NCBI GenBank assembly: GCA_938028705.1
Contig: CALIZI010000021.1
Location: 35,382 to 99,381 of the forward strand
DNA from: an uncultured Saprospiraceae bacterium
Lineage (GTDB): Bacteria > Bacteroidota > Bacteroidia > Chitinophagales > Saprospiraceae
Direction of reading: 5' to 3'
Length of the DNA stretch: 64,000 bases
The translations under genes and the position numbers were made by a program. Positions 7,270 through 14,657 of this stretch are shown piece by piece. The notes beneath the pieces are model-generated. The model had not been told where the DNA came from. It saw only the letters and a list, made by a program, of their open reading frames with translations, and ran no database searches. Positions within the stretch are counted from its first letter, which is position 1; the number at the start of each line of letters is the position of its first letter.

Positions 7270-9024
7270 TTATTGTTTAATAAAAGTACCTCTCGCAAAA
7301 CGCTCTGCACCGTTTTCATCTTTCAAATAAGCAACTAACAAATACGTACCATTAGCGAGTGTGCTGACATCTACTGTTTGCGCTGTACCTTGCAGGACGA
7401 TTTTGCCGGATATATCATAAATTTGATAATCCAAAGGACTGTGAATACCCGTCAGTTGAATGGTAGAAACGGCAGGGTTGGGACTGATGATGAGGTCAAT
7501 GGCTTCGCCTTGTACGACTTTCAGATTTCTACCGTCGATATACTCAAATACCCACAATTGACTCCACCAGTTAGGGTTCAAATCGTGCGTTTGGACATCA
7601 GATTGATTGGAGGTGTGTAGGTACTTTCCGGTCCAGCGATTTTGGAGTCGGAACAGCCCGTTTCCGGCATCTTGTATATACCACATCTGACTGGTCCAAT
7701 TTTGTTGATAGCTAAATACATTGACCGGTGCATCGTTGAATGTATTAGAACTATTGAGATAATTGCCGCCCCAGCCACTACGCAAGCGGTAGCTGCCATC
7801 CGTTGCTTGTTCGACATTCCAACGCATGCTGTACCAGTCAGCCACGAATCCTTGTAGAGAGGTATTTGCAGCGACAGAATTATCGTTTTCATTCAAATAA
7901 GTATTCGACCAAAGATTGCGAATACGCAACTCGCCCACAAAGCGGTCTTGTGTTGGAGGTGGAGGAGGAGTACTTCCTGTAAATGCTTCGAAGAGTCCCC
8001 AGTAAGCGGGTTTTTTATTATTATTTCTATCGAATGGTAGCGGGTGATCGACGATATTATCCTCGTCGAATTGATTATCGAAGAGGTCATACCAAGTATA
8101 TTTGTCGCTCAAGTCCCACGTTTGGAAGTACTCCCCTCTAGTCGGGTTTCGGAGAAAAATTTCAGCAACTTTTTTGTAGGCTTGTTTTTGTCTTTCGAGC
8201 CAGTAATCGGAGTTGTCGGGGATGCGTATGTCGAGTTCGGTGACATAATTTTTGAGTCCCATATCGGATATTTCCTGCATGCGTTGTTCGAGTGGAAAAT
8301 TGGGGTCGAGTGCCAAGTCAGGATTAGCGATGTGCAATTGCCAACCAAGACCATCTATGCGCGTACCCGATGATTGTATCCAGCCCAAGAGTCCTTTGAC
8401 GGTTTCAAATTTGGCTAAATTGGTTTCTATATGATAGTCATTATAAATGAGTTTGGCATCGGGGTCGGCAGCATGGGCTTCGCGGAAGGCTTTGATGATG
8501 TATTCGCCTGTCATAGCCTTATTCCAGTAGCAATAACGATAATTGCCAAAGTAATCTATGGCTTCATTGACAACATCCCATACATCCACACGTCCTCTGT
8601 ATCTGCCTACCACAGTACGGATATGGTCGAGCATAATCCCCTCGGCTTCGTGCAGAGGTTTGTTGAGTACCCAATCAGGAATAAGTGCATCTTCTCCCCA
8701 TACGAGTGGGTGTCCGTGTATATCCCAATTGTTGGCTTCGGCAAAATCCATTCTGGCATCCGACCTGCCCCAGTTATACACACCTTCATAGGGATGGGTG
8801 TTTGATTTCCAGTAGGTTGTTACGGTAGCTACGGACATGTTATCGCGGTAGAGTTGTGCATTTGCGGGGTCGTCAATTTCCATAATGGGAGACCCAAATT
8901 TGATGCCTTGCGCGAGTGCTGCGTCTCTGACTTCTTGTGCATTGGTAGGGCTTAGATATAAAAAGAACATAAGCGACAACATAGCTATGCCGCTACTTTT
9001 TGTTAAATGTTTATACATTTTCAT
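7270..9024 (-). CDS. Secreted GH10 endo-beta-1,4-xylanase (first of two) with trefoil and T9SS domain
   Basis: 584 residues from the ATG at 9024, chosen because it gives a short signal peptide (MKMYKHLTKSSGIAMLSLMF...AQ) and aligns with the start of its paralogue. Residues 31-360 are a GH10 barrel: GHPLVW, acid/base in DVWDVVNEA (Glu154), nucleophile in YVTELDIR (Glu263), and PAYWGLFEAF. The enzyme cleaves internal xylosidic bonds of xylan. A linker (STPPPPPTQ) leads to a ricin-like trefoil with three W.SQ/M.W repeats and a T9SS tail (SPNPAVSTIQLTGIHSPLDY ... TFIKQ). The last 90 residues are almost identical to those of the next gene, also at the DNA level, which suggests recent duplication or gene conversion of the tail. 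Confidence 0.92.
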   Translation of the reverse strand: MKMYKHLTKSSGIAMLSLMFFLYLSPTNAQEVRDAALAQGIKFGSPIMEIDDPANAQLYRDNMSVATVTTYWKSNTHPYEGVYNWGRSDARMDFAEANNWDIHGHPLVWGEDALIPDWVLNKPLHEAEGIMLDHIRTVVGRYRGRVDVWDVVNEAIDYFGNYRYCYWNKAMTGEYIIKAFREAHAADPDAKLIYNDYHIETNLAKFETVKGLLGWIQSSGTRIDGLGWQLHIANPDLALDPNFPLEQRMQEISDMGLKNYVTELDIRIPDNSDYWLERQKQAYKKVAEIFLRNPTRGEYFQTWDLSDKYTWYDLFDNQFDEDNIVDHPLPFDRNNNKKPAYWGLFEAFTGSTPPPPPTQDRFVGELRIRNLWSNTYLNENDNSVAANTSLQGFVADWYSMRWNVEQATDGSYRLRSGWGGNYLNSSNTFNDAPVNVFSYQQNWTSQMWYIQDAGNGLFRLQNRWTGKYLHTSNQSDVQTHDLNPNWWSQLWVFEYIDGRNLKVVQGEAIDLIISPNPAVSTIQLTGIHSPLDYQIYDISGKIVLQGTAQTVDVSTLANGTYLLVAYLKDENGAERFARGTFIKQ

Positions 9025-9197
9025 AACAAAAATTAATAGTTTAATAATCAAATTATGCGGTATCGAAGGACATAATTTTGCCAGCTAATTTTTATGGATG
9101 TAAAAGTGGATGTTGAATGAGGGAAGCGTATGTGTTAAGTGGAAGTATATTTTAATTTTTAATTTAAATTGAATTAAAGCACTGATAATCAATTCTA

Positions 9198-9217
9198 TAA
9201 GGTTTTTGAAAACCTTA
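9198..9217. terminator. Hairpin downstream of the second GH10 gene
   Basis: taaggttttt/gaaaacctta forms a 9-bp stem about 45 bp past the stop of the second GH10 gene. It is short and lacks a strong U-run, so a terminator role is tentative. Confidence 0.4.
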
Positions 9218-9260
9218 CAGGATTTGTGTATGCCTCATATTCCACCGATTTCTTACATAA

Positions 9261-11006
9261 TTATTGCTTAATAAAAGTACCCCTCGCAAAACGCTCAATA
9301 CCGTCTTCATCTTTCAAATAAGCAACTAACAAATACGTACCATTAGCGAGTGTACTGACATCTACTGTTTGCGCTGTACCTTGCAGGACGATTTTGCCGG
9401 ATATATCATAAATTTGATAATCCAAAGGACTGTGAATACCCGCCAGTTGAATGGTAGAAACGGCAGGGTTGGGACTGATGGTGAGGTCAATGGCTTCGCC
9501 TTGTACGACTTTCAGATTTCTGCCGTCGATATACTCAAATACCCACAATTGACTTTGCCAATTTGAGTTGTAATCGTGGGTGCGAACATTGAATTGATTG
9601 CCGGTATGAAGATACCTGCCTGTCCATCGGTTTTTGAGTCGGAACAAGCCGTTTCCGGCATCTTCGATGAACCACATTTCGCTCCAAAAATTGGGGTCGT
9701 AGGAGGCAACATTGACAGGTGCATCGTTGAAATTGGCGGTGTTATTAAGATAATTGCTACCCCAGCTACATCGCAAGCGATAAGTTCCTGCGTCGGCTTC
9801 TTCAAAATTCCAACGTTGGCTAAACCAATCGGGGCGGGCTTCGTGCAAGATAACTTCGCCACCGGAGAAATTGCCGGCTTGATGCAAGTAGGTGTTCGAC
9901 CAAAGGTTTTTGATACGCAATTCGCCTACATAGCGATTTTCGTCAATACCTGCAAATCCTTCGTAAAGCCCCCAAAAAGCGGGTTTTTTATTGTTATTTC
10001 TGTCGAATGGCAGCGGGTGGTCAATTCTTCCTTCGGGGTCGTATTGATTGTTATTTTGGTCGTACCAAGTGTATTGGTCGCTCAGGTCCCAAGTCTGAAA
10101 ATACTCGCCTCTGGTCGAATTGCGGAGAAAGATTTCAGCGACTTTTTTGTAGGCTTGTTTTTGTCGTTCAAGCCAGTAATTCGAGTTGTTGGGGATGCGT
10201 ATATCCAGTTCGGTGACATAGTTTTTAAGTCCCATATTGGATATTTCGTTCATGCGTTGTTCGAGAGGGAAATTATCACTAAGTACCTCGTCGGGATTTG
10301 CTATATGCAATTGCCAACCCAGACCGTCCACTTTTACACCTGCCCACTGCATCCAATTGAGGAGTCCTTTGACGGTTTCAAATTTGGCGAAATTGGATTC
10401 TATACCATAATCATTGTAAATCAATGTGGCATTGGGGTCAACGGCGTGTGCTTCGCGGAAGGCTTTGAGGATATATTCGCCCGTCATTGCCCGATTCCAG
10501 TACGAATTACGGTATGTACCATCGTCCTCAATGGCTTCATTGACAACATCCCATATATCTATACGCCCTCTGTAACGACCGGCTACGCGGCGGATATGGT
10601 CGAGCATGAGTGCTTCAGCTTGATTGAGTGGCGTGTTGAATACCCAGTCGGGAATGTGAATATCGCTGCCCCATACGAGTGGGTGTCCGTGTACATCCCA
10701 GCCGTTTTCTTCGGCAAATTGTATGGCTTCGTCGCTTTGCGCGAAGTCAGGCGGACCCGGGTTGATGCGAGTGCTATATTTCCAATAAGTGGGGATAGTA
10801 CCTACGGCAACATTGTCGCGGTAGAGTTGTCTGTTGGCAGGGTCTTGAAGGGTGAAGAGGGGGGAACCGAATTTGATGCCTCTCGCGGCGGCAGCATCAC
10901 GTACTTCTTGTGCTTCAGAAGTATGGCTCAGGCATAAAAAAAACATCAGTAACAATATAGACATTACTATACTGCTAGCACTTAGTAAATATTGGTATAT
11001 TTTCAT
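9261..11006 (-). CDS. Secreted GH10 endo-beta-1,4-xylanase (second of two) with trefoil and T9SS domain
   Basis: 581 residues from the ATG at 11006, giving signal peptide MKIYQYLLSASSIVMSILLL...EAQ. The GH10 barrel has acid/base IWDVVNEA (Glu158) and nucleophile YVTELDIR (Glu267), both intact. It is a tandem paralogue of the 7270-9024 gene: the mature N-termini (EVRDAA.A.GIKFGSP) and most of the barrel align without large gaps, while this copy lacks the poly-Pro linker and joins barrel to trefoil through GIDENRY. The trefoil and T9SS tail follow. The 35-bp leaders of the two genes are also alike (cataattttgcca is shared), so the duplication unit included the upstream DNA. Divergence in the active-site surround (DDGTYRNS against DYFGNYRYC) may reflect different xylan side-chain preferences. 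Confidence 0.92.
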   Translation of the reverse strand: MKIYQYLLSASSIVMSILLLMFFLCLSHTSEAQEVRDAAAARGIKFGSPLFTLQDPANRQLYRDNVAVGTIPTYWKYSTRINPGPPDFAQSDEAIQFAEENGWDVHGHPLVWGSDIHIPDWVFNTPLNQAEALMLDHIRRVAGRYRGRIDIWDVVNEAIEDDGTYRNSYWNRAMTGEYILKAFREAHAVDPNATLIYNDYGIESNFAKFETVKGLLNWMQWAGVKVDGLGWQLHIANPDEVLSDNFPLEQRMNEISNMGLKNYVTELDIRIPNNSNYWLERQKQAYKKVAEIFLRNSTRGEYFQTWDLSDQYTWYDQNNNQYDPEGRIDHPLPFDRNNNKKPAFWGLYEGFAGIDENRYVGELRIKNLWSNTYLHQAGNFSGGEVILHEARPDWFSQRWNFEEADAGTYRLRCSWGSNYLNNTANFNDAPVNVASYDPNFWSEMWFIEDAGNGLFRLKNRWTGRYLHTGNQFNVRTHDYNSNWQSQLWVFEYIDGRNLKVVQGEAIDLTISPNPAVSTIQLAGIHSPLDYQIYDISGKIVLQGTAQTVDVSTLANGTYLLVAYLKDEDGIERFARGTFIKQ

Positions 11007-11299
11007 ACAACAAAAATTAATAGATTTAATAATCAATAAATTATGCGGAATCGGAGGGCATAATTTTGCCAATTAATTTTTGTGAATATAGAGCGGATAT
11101 AATATGGGGGGAGGGGTAAACGGCAGATTTATAGGAGTGTAGTACAAACCTGTTTATTATACATACTTAAAAGAGGAAAATGTAAACAGTTGGTGGTGGG
11201 AAGTGAGGTTATTGGATTACTATCTCCTGATTTTATACTACATTTGATTTGTTTTTTTAAAATATAGTTCGTAAATTCGCATACTATAAATAGCAAAAT

Positions 11300-12196
11300 A
11301 TGGATAAAATAATTTTGGGTGATTGTACTAAAGAATTGTCTAAACTATCTGAAAAATCAGTTGATTTGGTGGTAGCCGACCCACCATATTGGAAGGTGAT
11401 AGGAGAGAAATGGGATTATCAATGGCGAACAGAAGCTGATTATGTGGAGTGGAGTATCGGTTGGATTAAGGAGGTGTCGCGGGTGTTGAGGTATGGTGGA
11501 ACTTTTTATCTTTTCGGATATTTTCGGACTTTAGCTTTATTGGTTCCGTATTTTGATGATTTAGAATTGGATTTGAGACAGCAAATTTTGGTGGACAAAG
11601 GGATGCGAGCTGTTTCGGGTAGAGCTACAAAAAAGTATAGATTGTTCCCGAACACAACGGAAAGTATTTTATTCATTACTAAAGAAAATAGAAAATTTGT
11701 CAAACCGTTTTTGAAAGAACGACAAGCCGCATTGGGGCTTTCTGCAAAACAAATTAATGAAGCAATGGGTGTAAAAAGCAACGGCGGCGGCATGTGGAGT
11801 ATTTATACCGGCAAGAATGTCTGTGAGCAATTTCCAACGGAGAAAACTTGGTCTAAACTCCAGAAAATTCTTGATTTTGACTTGCCTTACGCGAAGGTTG
11901 CCCAAACTTTTAATCCGCAAATGGGATTGACCGATATTTGGAGAGATATTGATTTTTACAAAGAAAAGCGCATTCATTCTACCCAAAAACCTTTGAAACT
12001 TATCAAACGTCTGTTACTGGCAAGCAGCAATGAAGGTGATTTAGTGGTTGACCCTTTCGCAGGAAGCGGCTCAACCGCTCTTGCAGCCATTCAATTAAAC
12101 AGAAATTATATTACTATTGAAAAAGATGTCGATTATTGTAATGTGATGAAAGAGAGAATCGAAGCGGTGAAAAATCCATTGTATAGTTTTGTTTAG
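11300..12196 (+). CDS. Site-specific DNA methyltransferase, beta class (probably N6-adenine)
   Basis: 298 residues, N6_N4_Mtase family. The catalytic motif DPPY comes first (VVADPPYWK, about residue 30) and the SAM-binding motif late (VVDPFAGSGSTALAA, about residues 251-265), the order of beta-class enzymes. DPPY favours N6-adenine over N4-cytosine. The middle (about 80-210) is the recognition region, and STQKPLKLIKRLL is the conserved pre-motif-I helix. No restriction enzyme gene is next to it; a small XRE regulator follows convergently. It may be an orphan regulatory methylase or half of a split system. It is the first rightward gene after the leftward glycanase block. The specificity cannot be read. 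Confidence 0.88.
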   Translation: MDKIILGDCTKELSKLSEKSVDLVVADPPYWKVIGEKWDYQWRTEADYVEWSIGWIKEVSRVLRYGGTFYLFGYFRTLALLVPYFDDLELDLRQQILVDKGMRAVSGRATKKYRLFPNTTESILFITKENRKFVKPFLKERQAALGLSAKQINEAMGVKSNGGGMWSIYTGKNVCEQFPTEKTWSKLQKILDFDLPYAKVAQTFNPQMGLTDIWRDIDFYKEKRIHSTQKPLKLIKRLLLASSNEGDLVVDPFAGSGSTALAAIQLNRNYITIEKDVDYCNVMKERIEAVKNPLYSFV

Positions 12197-12211
12197 TTCA
12201 TTTCTGCCAAA

Positions 12212-12427
12212 TTATTTAAATAAATCGTTGATACTCACTTCTAAAGCATTGGCAATTTTTTCAATATTAAGTAAAGTAATATTTTTTTCTGCCCGTTCAA
12301 TCATGCCTATGTAGGTACGGTGCAAGTCGGCTTTAAATGATAACTTTTCCTGCGAAAGCCCTCTCTCTTTGCGAAGTTCCCGTACTCTGTTTCCGAATTT
12401 TACTAATATTTCTTTTTTTGAATTCAT
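12212..12427 (-). CDS. Small XRE-family HTH regulator (C-protein-like)
   Basis: 71 residues made almost only of a lambda-repressor-type helix-turn-helix: FGNRVRELRKERGLSQEKLSF (helices 1-2), DLHRTYIGMIERAEKN (recognition helix) and TLLNIEKIANALEVSINDLF. The size and the 'HRTYIG.IERAEKN' recognition segment are typical of controller proteins of restriction-modification systems, which fits the methyltransferase whose 3' end is 15 bp away. The two genes are convergent, not an operon, so control of the methylase is only inferred. It probably binds DNA as a dimer and autoregulates. Confidence 0.85.
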   Translation of the reverse strand: MNSKKEILVKFGNRVRELRKERGLSQEKLSFKADLHRTYIGMIERAEKNITLLNIEKIANALEVSINDLFK

Positions 12428-12521
12428 TACTAATTAAAACGTAAAGCTAACTTTAGTGTTCAACAGCTACAACAGATTATAGTTAGCATTTTTGTATTCA
12501 AATAGCTAAGTCTAAAAAGGG

Positions 12522-12938
12522 CTATAAGGCCTCCATTTTACCTTTAGAAGTGATTTTATAGGCAAAAGGACGACTTTCCCGAAGTGCGATTTTGTTCATT
12601 TGCTCCCAATGCGCGACCAACACCTTGACCATATCCCAATATTTGAAACCCGTTTTGGAAGGTGGGCGGAGGTAGAACATGCCTAATCTATGCTGTTGAG
12701 ATAATTGGCGTTGAAGTCTGGTTTTGTGAATGTTATAATCTTGTGTAATGATACAGGCATCACCTTTACCTGCAAGCGGTATCCATACTTCGTCTTCTGT
12801 ACCTGCGCCAAATTCTACTACGACAGATTTAACTGTGATTGTGCCGTACTTTTTAAAGTCGTCATTAAGTCCTTGCTGTAAAATATTAAAGGCTTCGGCA
12901 AGTGAAGTGGATATATTTTCGTCAATGTAGAAAGTCAT
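12522..12938 (-). CDS. PIN-like domain toxin (VapC45/DUF5615-type), probable RNase
   Basis: 138 residues. It starts TFYIDENISTSLAEAFNILQ, the acidic first strand of DUF5615/PIN_10-like nucleases. Further acidic positions follow at DEVWIPLAGKGDACIITQDY, the layout of the minimal PIN metal site (D5, E6, D48/E49, D65-type positions). The C-terminus KYWDMVKVLVAHWEQMNKI is helical. Its start overlaps the end of the upstream DUF433-like gene by four bases (ATGA), so the two are translationally coupled as an antitoxin-toxin pair. The cellular target, probably RNA, is inferred from the family. Confidence 0.78.
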   Translation of the reverse strand: MTFYIDENISTSLAEAFNILQQGLNDDFKKYGTITVKSVVVEFGAGTEDEVWIPLAGKGDACIITQDYNIHKTRLQRQLSQQHRLGMFYLRPPSKTGFKYWDMVKVLVAHWEQMNKIALRESRPFAYKITSKGKMEAL

Positions 12939-13624
12939 TGGGTTTGACAGTATTCGATAGCGGCTTCTACTTCTTCCAACTTAATTTTGTAGAGACGAGC
13001 AATGAAATCTTTCGGTTCGCCACCTTTATATAAATAGTAGAGCGTTTGAGGATAAATATTATTGTTGATGAGAACAGGGCTTCCAAATTGTCGTCGCGGG
13101 TCAATGACAATGGGCTTTTCTTTACCTATCGGATAATATTTACTTGCCAATGAATCCCTGTTAAAGTCGAGTTTTTCAATCAATGAGTGGATAGCATCCG
13201 ATTGGAATGGCTTTTTTCCGGTTAATGAAATGGTATCGTTTTTCGTTTTCCAAAAAACTTCATTTCCTTCTGTGTACATACCTTCCAAAACCGCTTTGTG
13301 AGCAAAGGGTGTAGGCGTACCATACAAAACCGCGAGTGTCTCGCGCACCTCAAGCACTTCCTGTGTGTGTACACCTGCATCCGCAAGGTGCATCATGGTA
13401 TGCAACTCTATTAAAGTCAAGAAGTTAACACCTCTTGAGCCGTCCACTTCCCATACATAGTTGCTCTTGAAGGCTTCTCCCAACTCCCCTTTCCAATACC
13501 GACGCATCCACGCATAGACCTTACGGTAAGGCATATCCAATATCTTTACCACATCGGGAAAAGGAAAGATGCCTTTACCGATGGAGAAGGGGTTGGTTGG
13601 TATGGTGGTGGTTTTGGCTTGCAT
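12935..13624 (-). CDS. DUF433/VapB45-type antitoxin with N-terminal HTH
   Basis: 229 residues. An N-terminal MerR-like helix-turn-helix is seen in FPFPDVVKILDMPYRKVYAWMRRYW, a middle helical part in FLTLIELHTMMHLADAGVHT, and a C-terminal DUF433 HTH in PIVIDPRRQFGSPVLIN, YPQTLYYLYKGG and YKIKLEEVEAAIEYC. This double-HTH form is the VapB45 antitoxin class paired with DUF5615 PIN toxins. It is first in the two-gene operon and overlaps the toxin start. It is expected to neutralise the toxin and repress its own promoter, which should lie upstream of 13624. Confidence 0.78.
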   Translation of the reverse strand: MQAKTTTIPTNPFSIGKGIFPFPDVVKILDMPYRKVYAWMRRYWKGELGEAFKSNYVWEVDGSRGVNFLTLIELHTMMHLADAGVHTQEVLEVRETLAVLYGTPTPFAHKAVLEGMYTEGNEVFWKTKNDTISLTGKKPFQSDAIHSLIEKLDFNRDSLASKYYPIGKEKPIVIDPRRQFGSPVLINNNIYPQTLYYLYKGGEPKDFIARLYKIKLEEVEAAIEYCQTQ

Positions 13625-13698
13625 GTTACAAATATACGGGTTTTTTTGGCGGATATTAAATTTGTTTTTTTTGATGTGATTTAAAAATAAATTTAGAA

Positions 13699-14076
13699 TT
13701 ATCCTTCAGCTAATAGCACATCATAAATATCACTGGCATCAGCCATTCTGTAATGGATAGTATCATACAAATCATCGGTAACAGAGGTCTGTGGGAAAGT
13801 CCATACGAGTTTTTGTTCATCATTAATGACCTCTAATTCCGCACAGTATTTCCAACGCGAAACATTTGTATATATTTTTTTTCTGCATTTATATGTTCTA
13901 AATAATTTACCTTTGTAGTTAGTTCGATACGCTTTTCCTAAGACTTCAAAGTCCCCATTCAATTGAAGTTCAATCAGGTTTGCATCTGCTTCTTCCCAAG
14001 TCACCACCTTATCTAAGGTCAATCTAAGCAAATTCAAAATGGCTTTATCATTGATATTTGGGTAATTTTCAAGCAT
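13699..14076 (-). CDS. Unknown protein, overlaps the upstream membrane-protein gene
   Basis: 125 residues, not recognised. No signal peptide or membrane segment. The N-terminal third is helical (DKAILNLLRLTLDKVVTWEEADANLIELQ), followed by a basic, Tyr-rich beta region (RTNYKGKLFRTYKCRKKIYT and RWKYCAELEVINDEQKLVWTF). Its start overlaps the end of the 14069-14551 gene by eight bases, so the two are almost certainly co-translated. Context is an accessory patch with a methyltransferase and a toxin-antitoxin pair, so a conflict-system role is possible but not shown. Confidence 0.6.
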   Translation of the reverse strand: MLENYPNINDKAILNLLRLTLDKVVTWEEADANLIELQLNGDFEVLGKAYRTNYKGKLFRTYKCRKKIYTNVSRWKYCAELEVINDEQKLVWTFPQTSVTDDLYDTIHYRMADASDIYDVLLAEG

Positions 14077-14551
14077 AATTATCGAATTTTATAATATTCA
14101 TCAAATAGTATTCAATGCTTTTAGCCAAGCCTGAAGCAATAATGTAAACATTCCACACATCATTTTTGAAAGATTGCCTGTTTTTCTCTGCTACCAACTC
14201 GTACTTATTATTTATTTTCAGAATATCATTAATTAAAGTTTTACAATTTCTTCTTTCGTTGCTTTCTAAATGTAACATCAGACTTTCGACCGTAACTCTA
14301 ATGTCATTTATTTTCAGCTTAATTTGGTCCGTCGAATTATCAAATTTTTCATAATAATCCAACAGCTCTTTTTTGTGCTGTTTCAAATCTTCCAACAAAT
14401 TTGGTAGGTTCTCATTTCTCAATATTTTTCCTCTGAGTGCTGCCAATTTAGAGTTGATGATATACGAATAAATCAACACCCCAATCGAAATCAGCAAACC
14501 AAGTATCGAACAAATACTGCCAACGAAATTAATGTCTTGCAAGGCTTCCAT
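14069..14551 (-). CDS. Unknown membrane-anchored coiled-coil protein
   Basis: 160 residues. One N-terminal transmembrane helix (FVGSICSILGLLISIGVLIYS) is followed by a charged helical region (about 45-110) with coiled-coil spacing (LEDLKQHKKELLDYYEKFD) and a C-terminal helix ending NIIKFDNYA. There is no signal cleavage site, so it is probably a signal anchor. It is the promoter-proximal gene of a two-gene operon with 13699-14076. The function is unknown; small TM plus coiled-coil proteins are common as membrane partners in defence pairs, but that is only an analogy. Confidence 0.6.
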   Translation of the reverse strand: MEALQDINFVGSICSILGLLISIGVLIYSYIINSKLAALRGKILRNENLPNLLEDLKQHKKELLDYYEKFDNSTDQIKLKINDIRVTVESLMLHLESNERRNCKTLINDILKINNKYELVAEKNRQSFKNDVWNVYIIASGLAKSIEYYLMNIIKFDNYA

Positions 14552-14657
14552 TTATTATTACGGGAATCAATTGTTTTTAGTTCACTCAAATTTAAGCAAA
14601 AAACAGCATTTTTCAAAACCCCATTGAAACTTAATCCTGTACTTAAACTTCAACTCC

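Noticed and set aside
9576..10937. A 453-codon open frame on the plus strand opposite the second GH10 gene
   Set aside because: It is antisense to a gene with intact GH10 motifs, has no recognisable protein pattern, and its length comes from the codon bias of the real gene.
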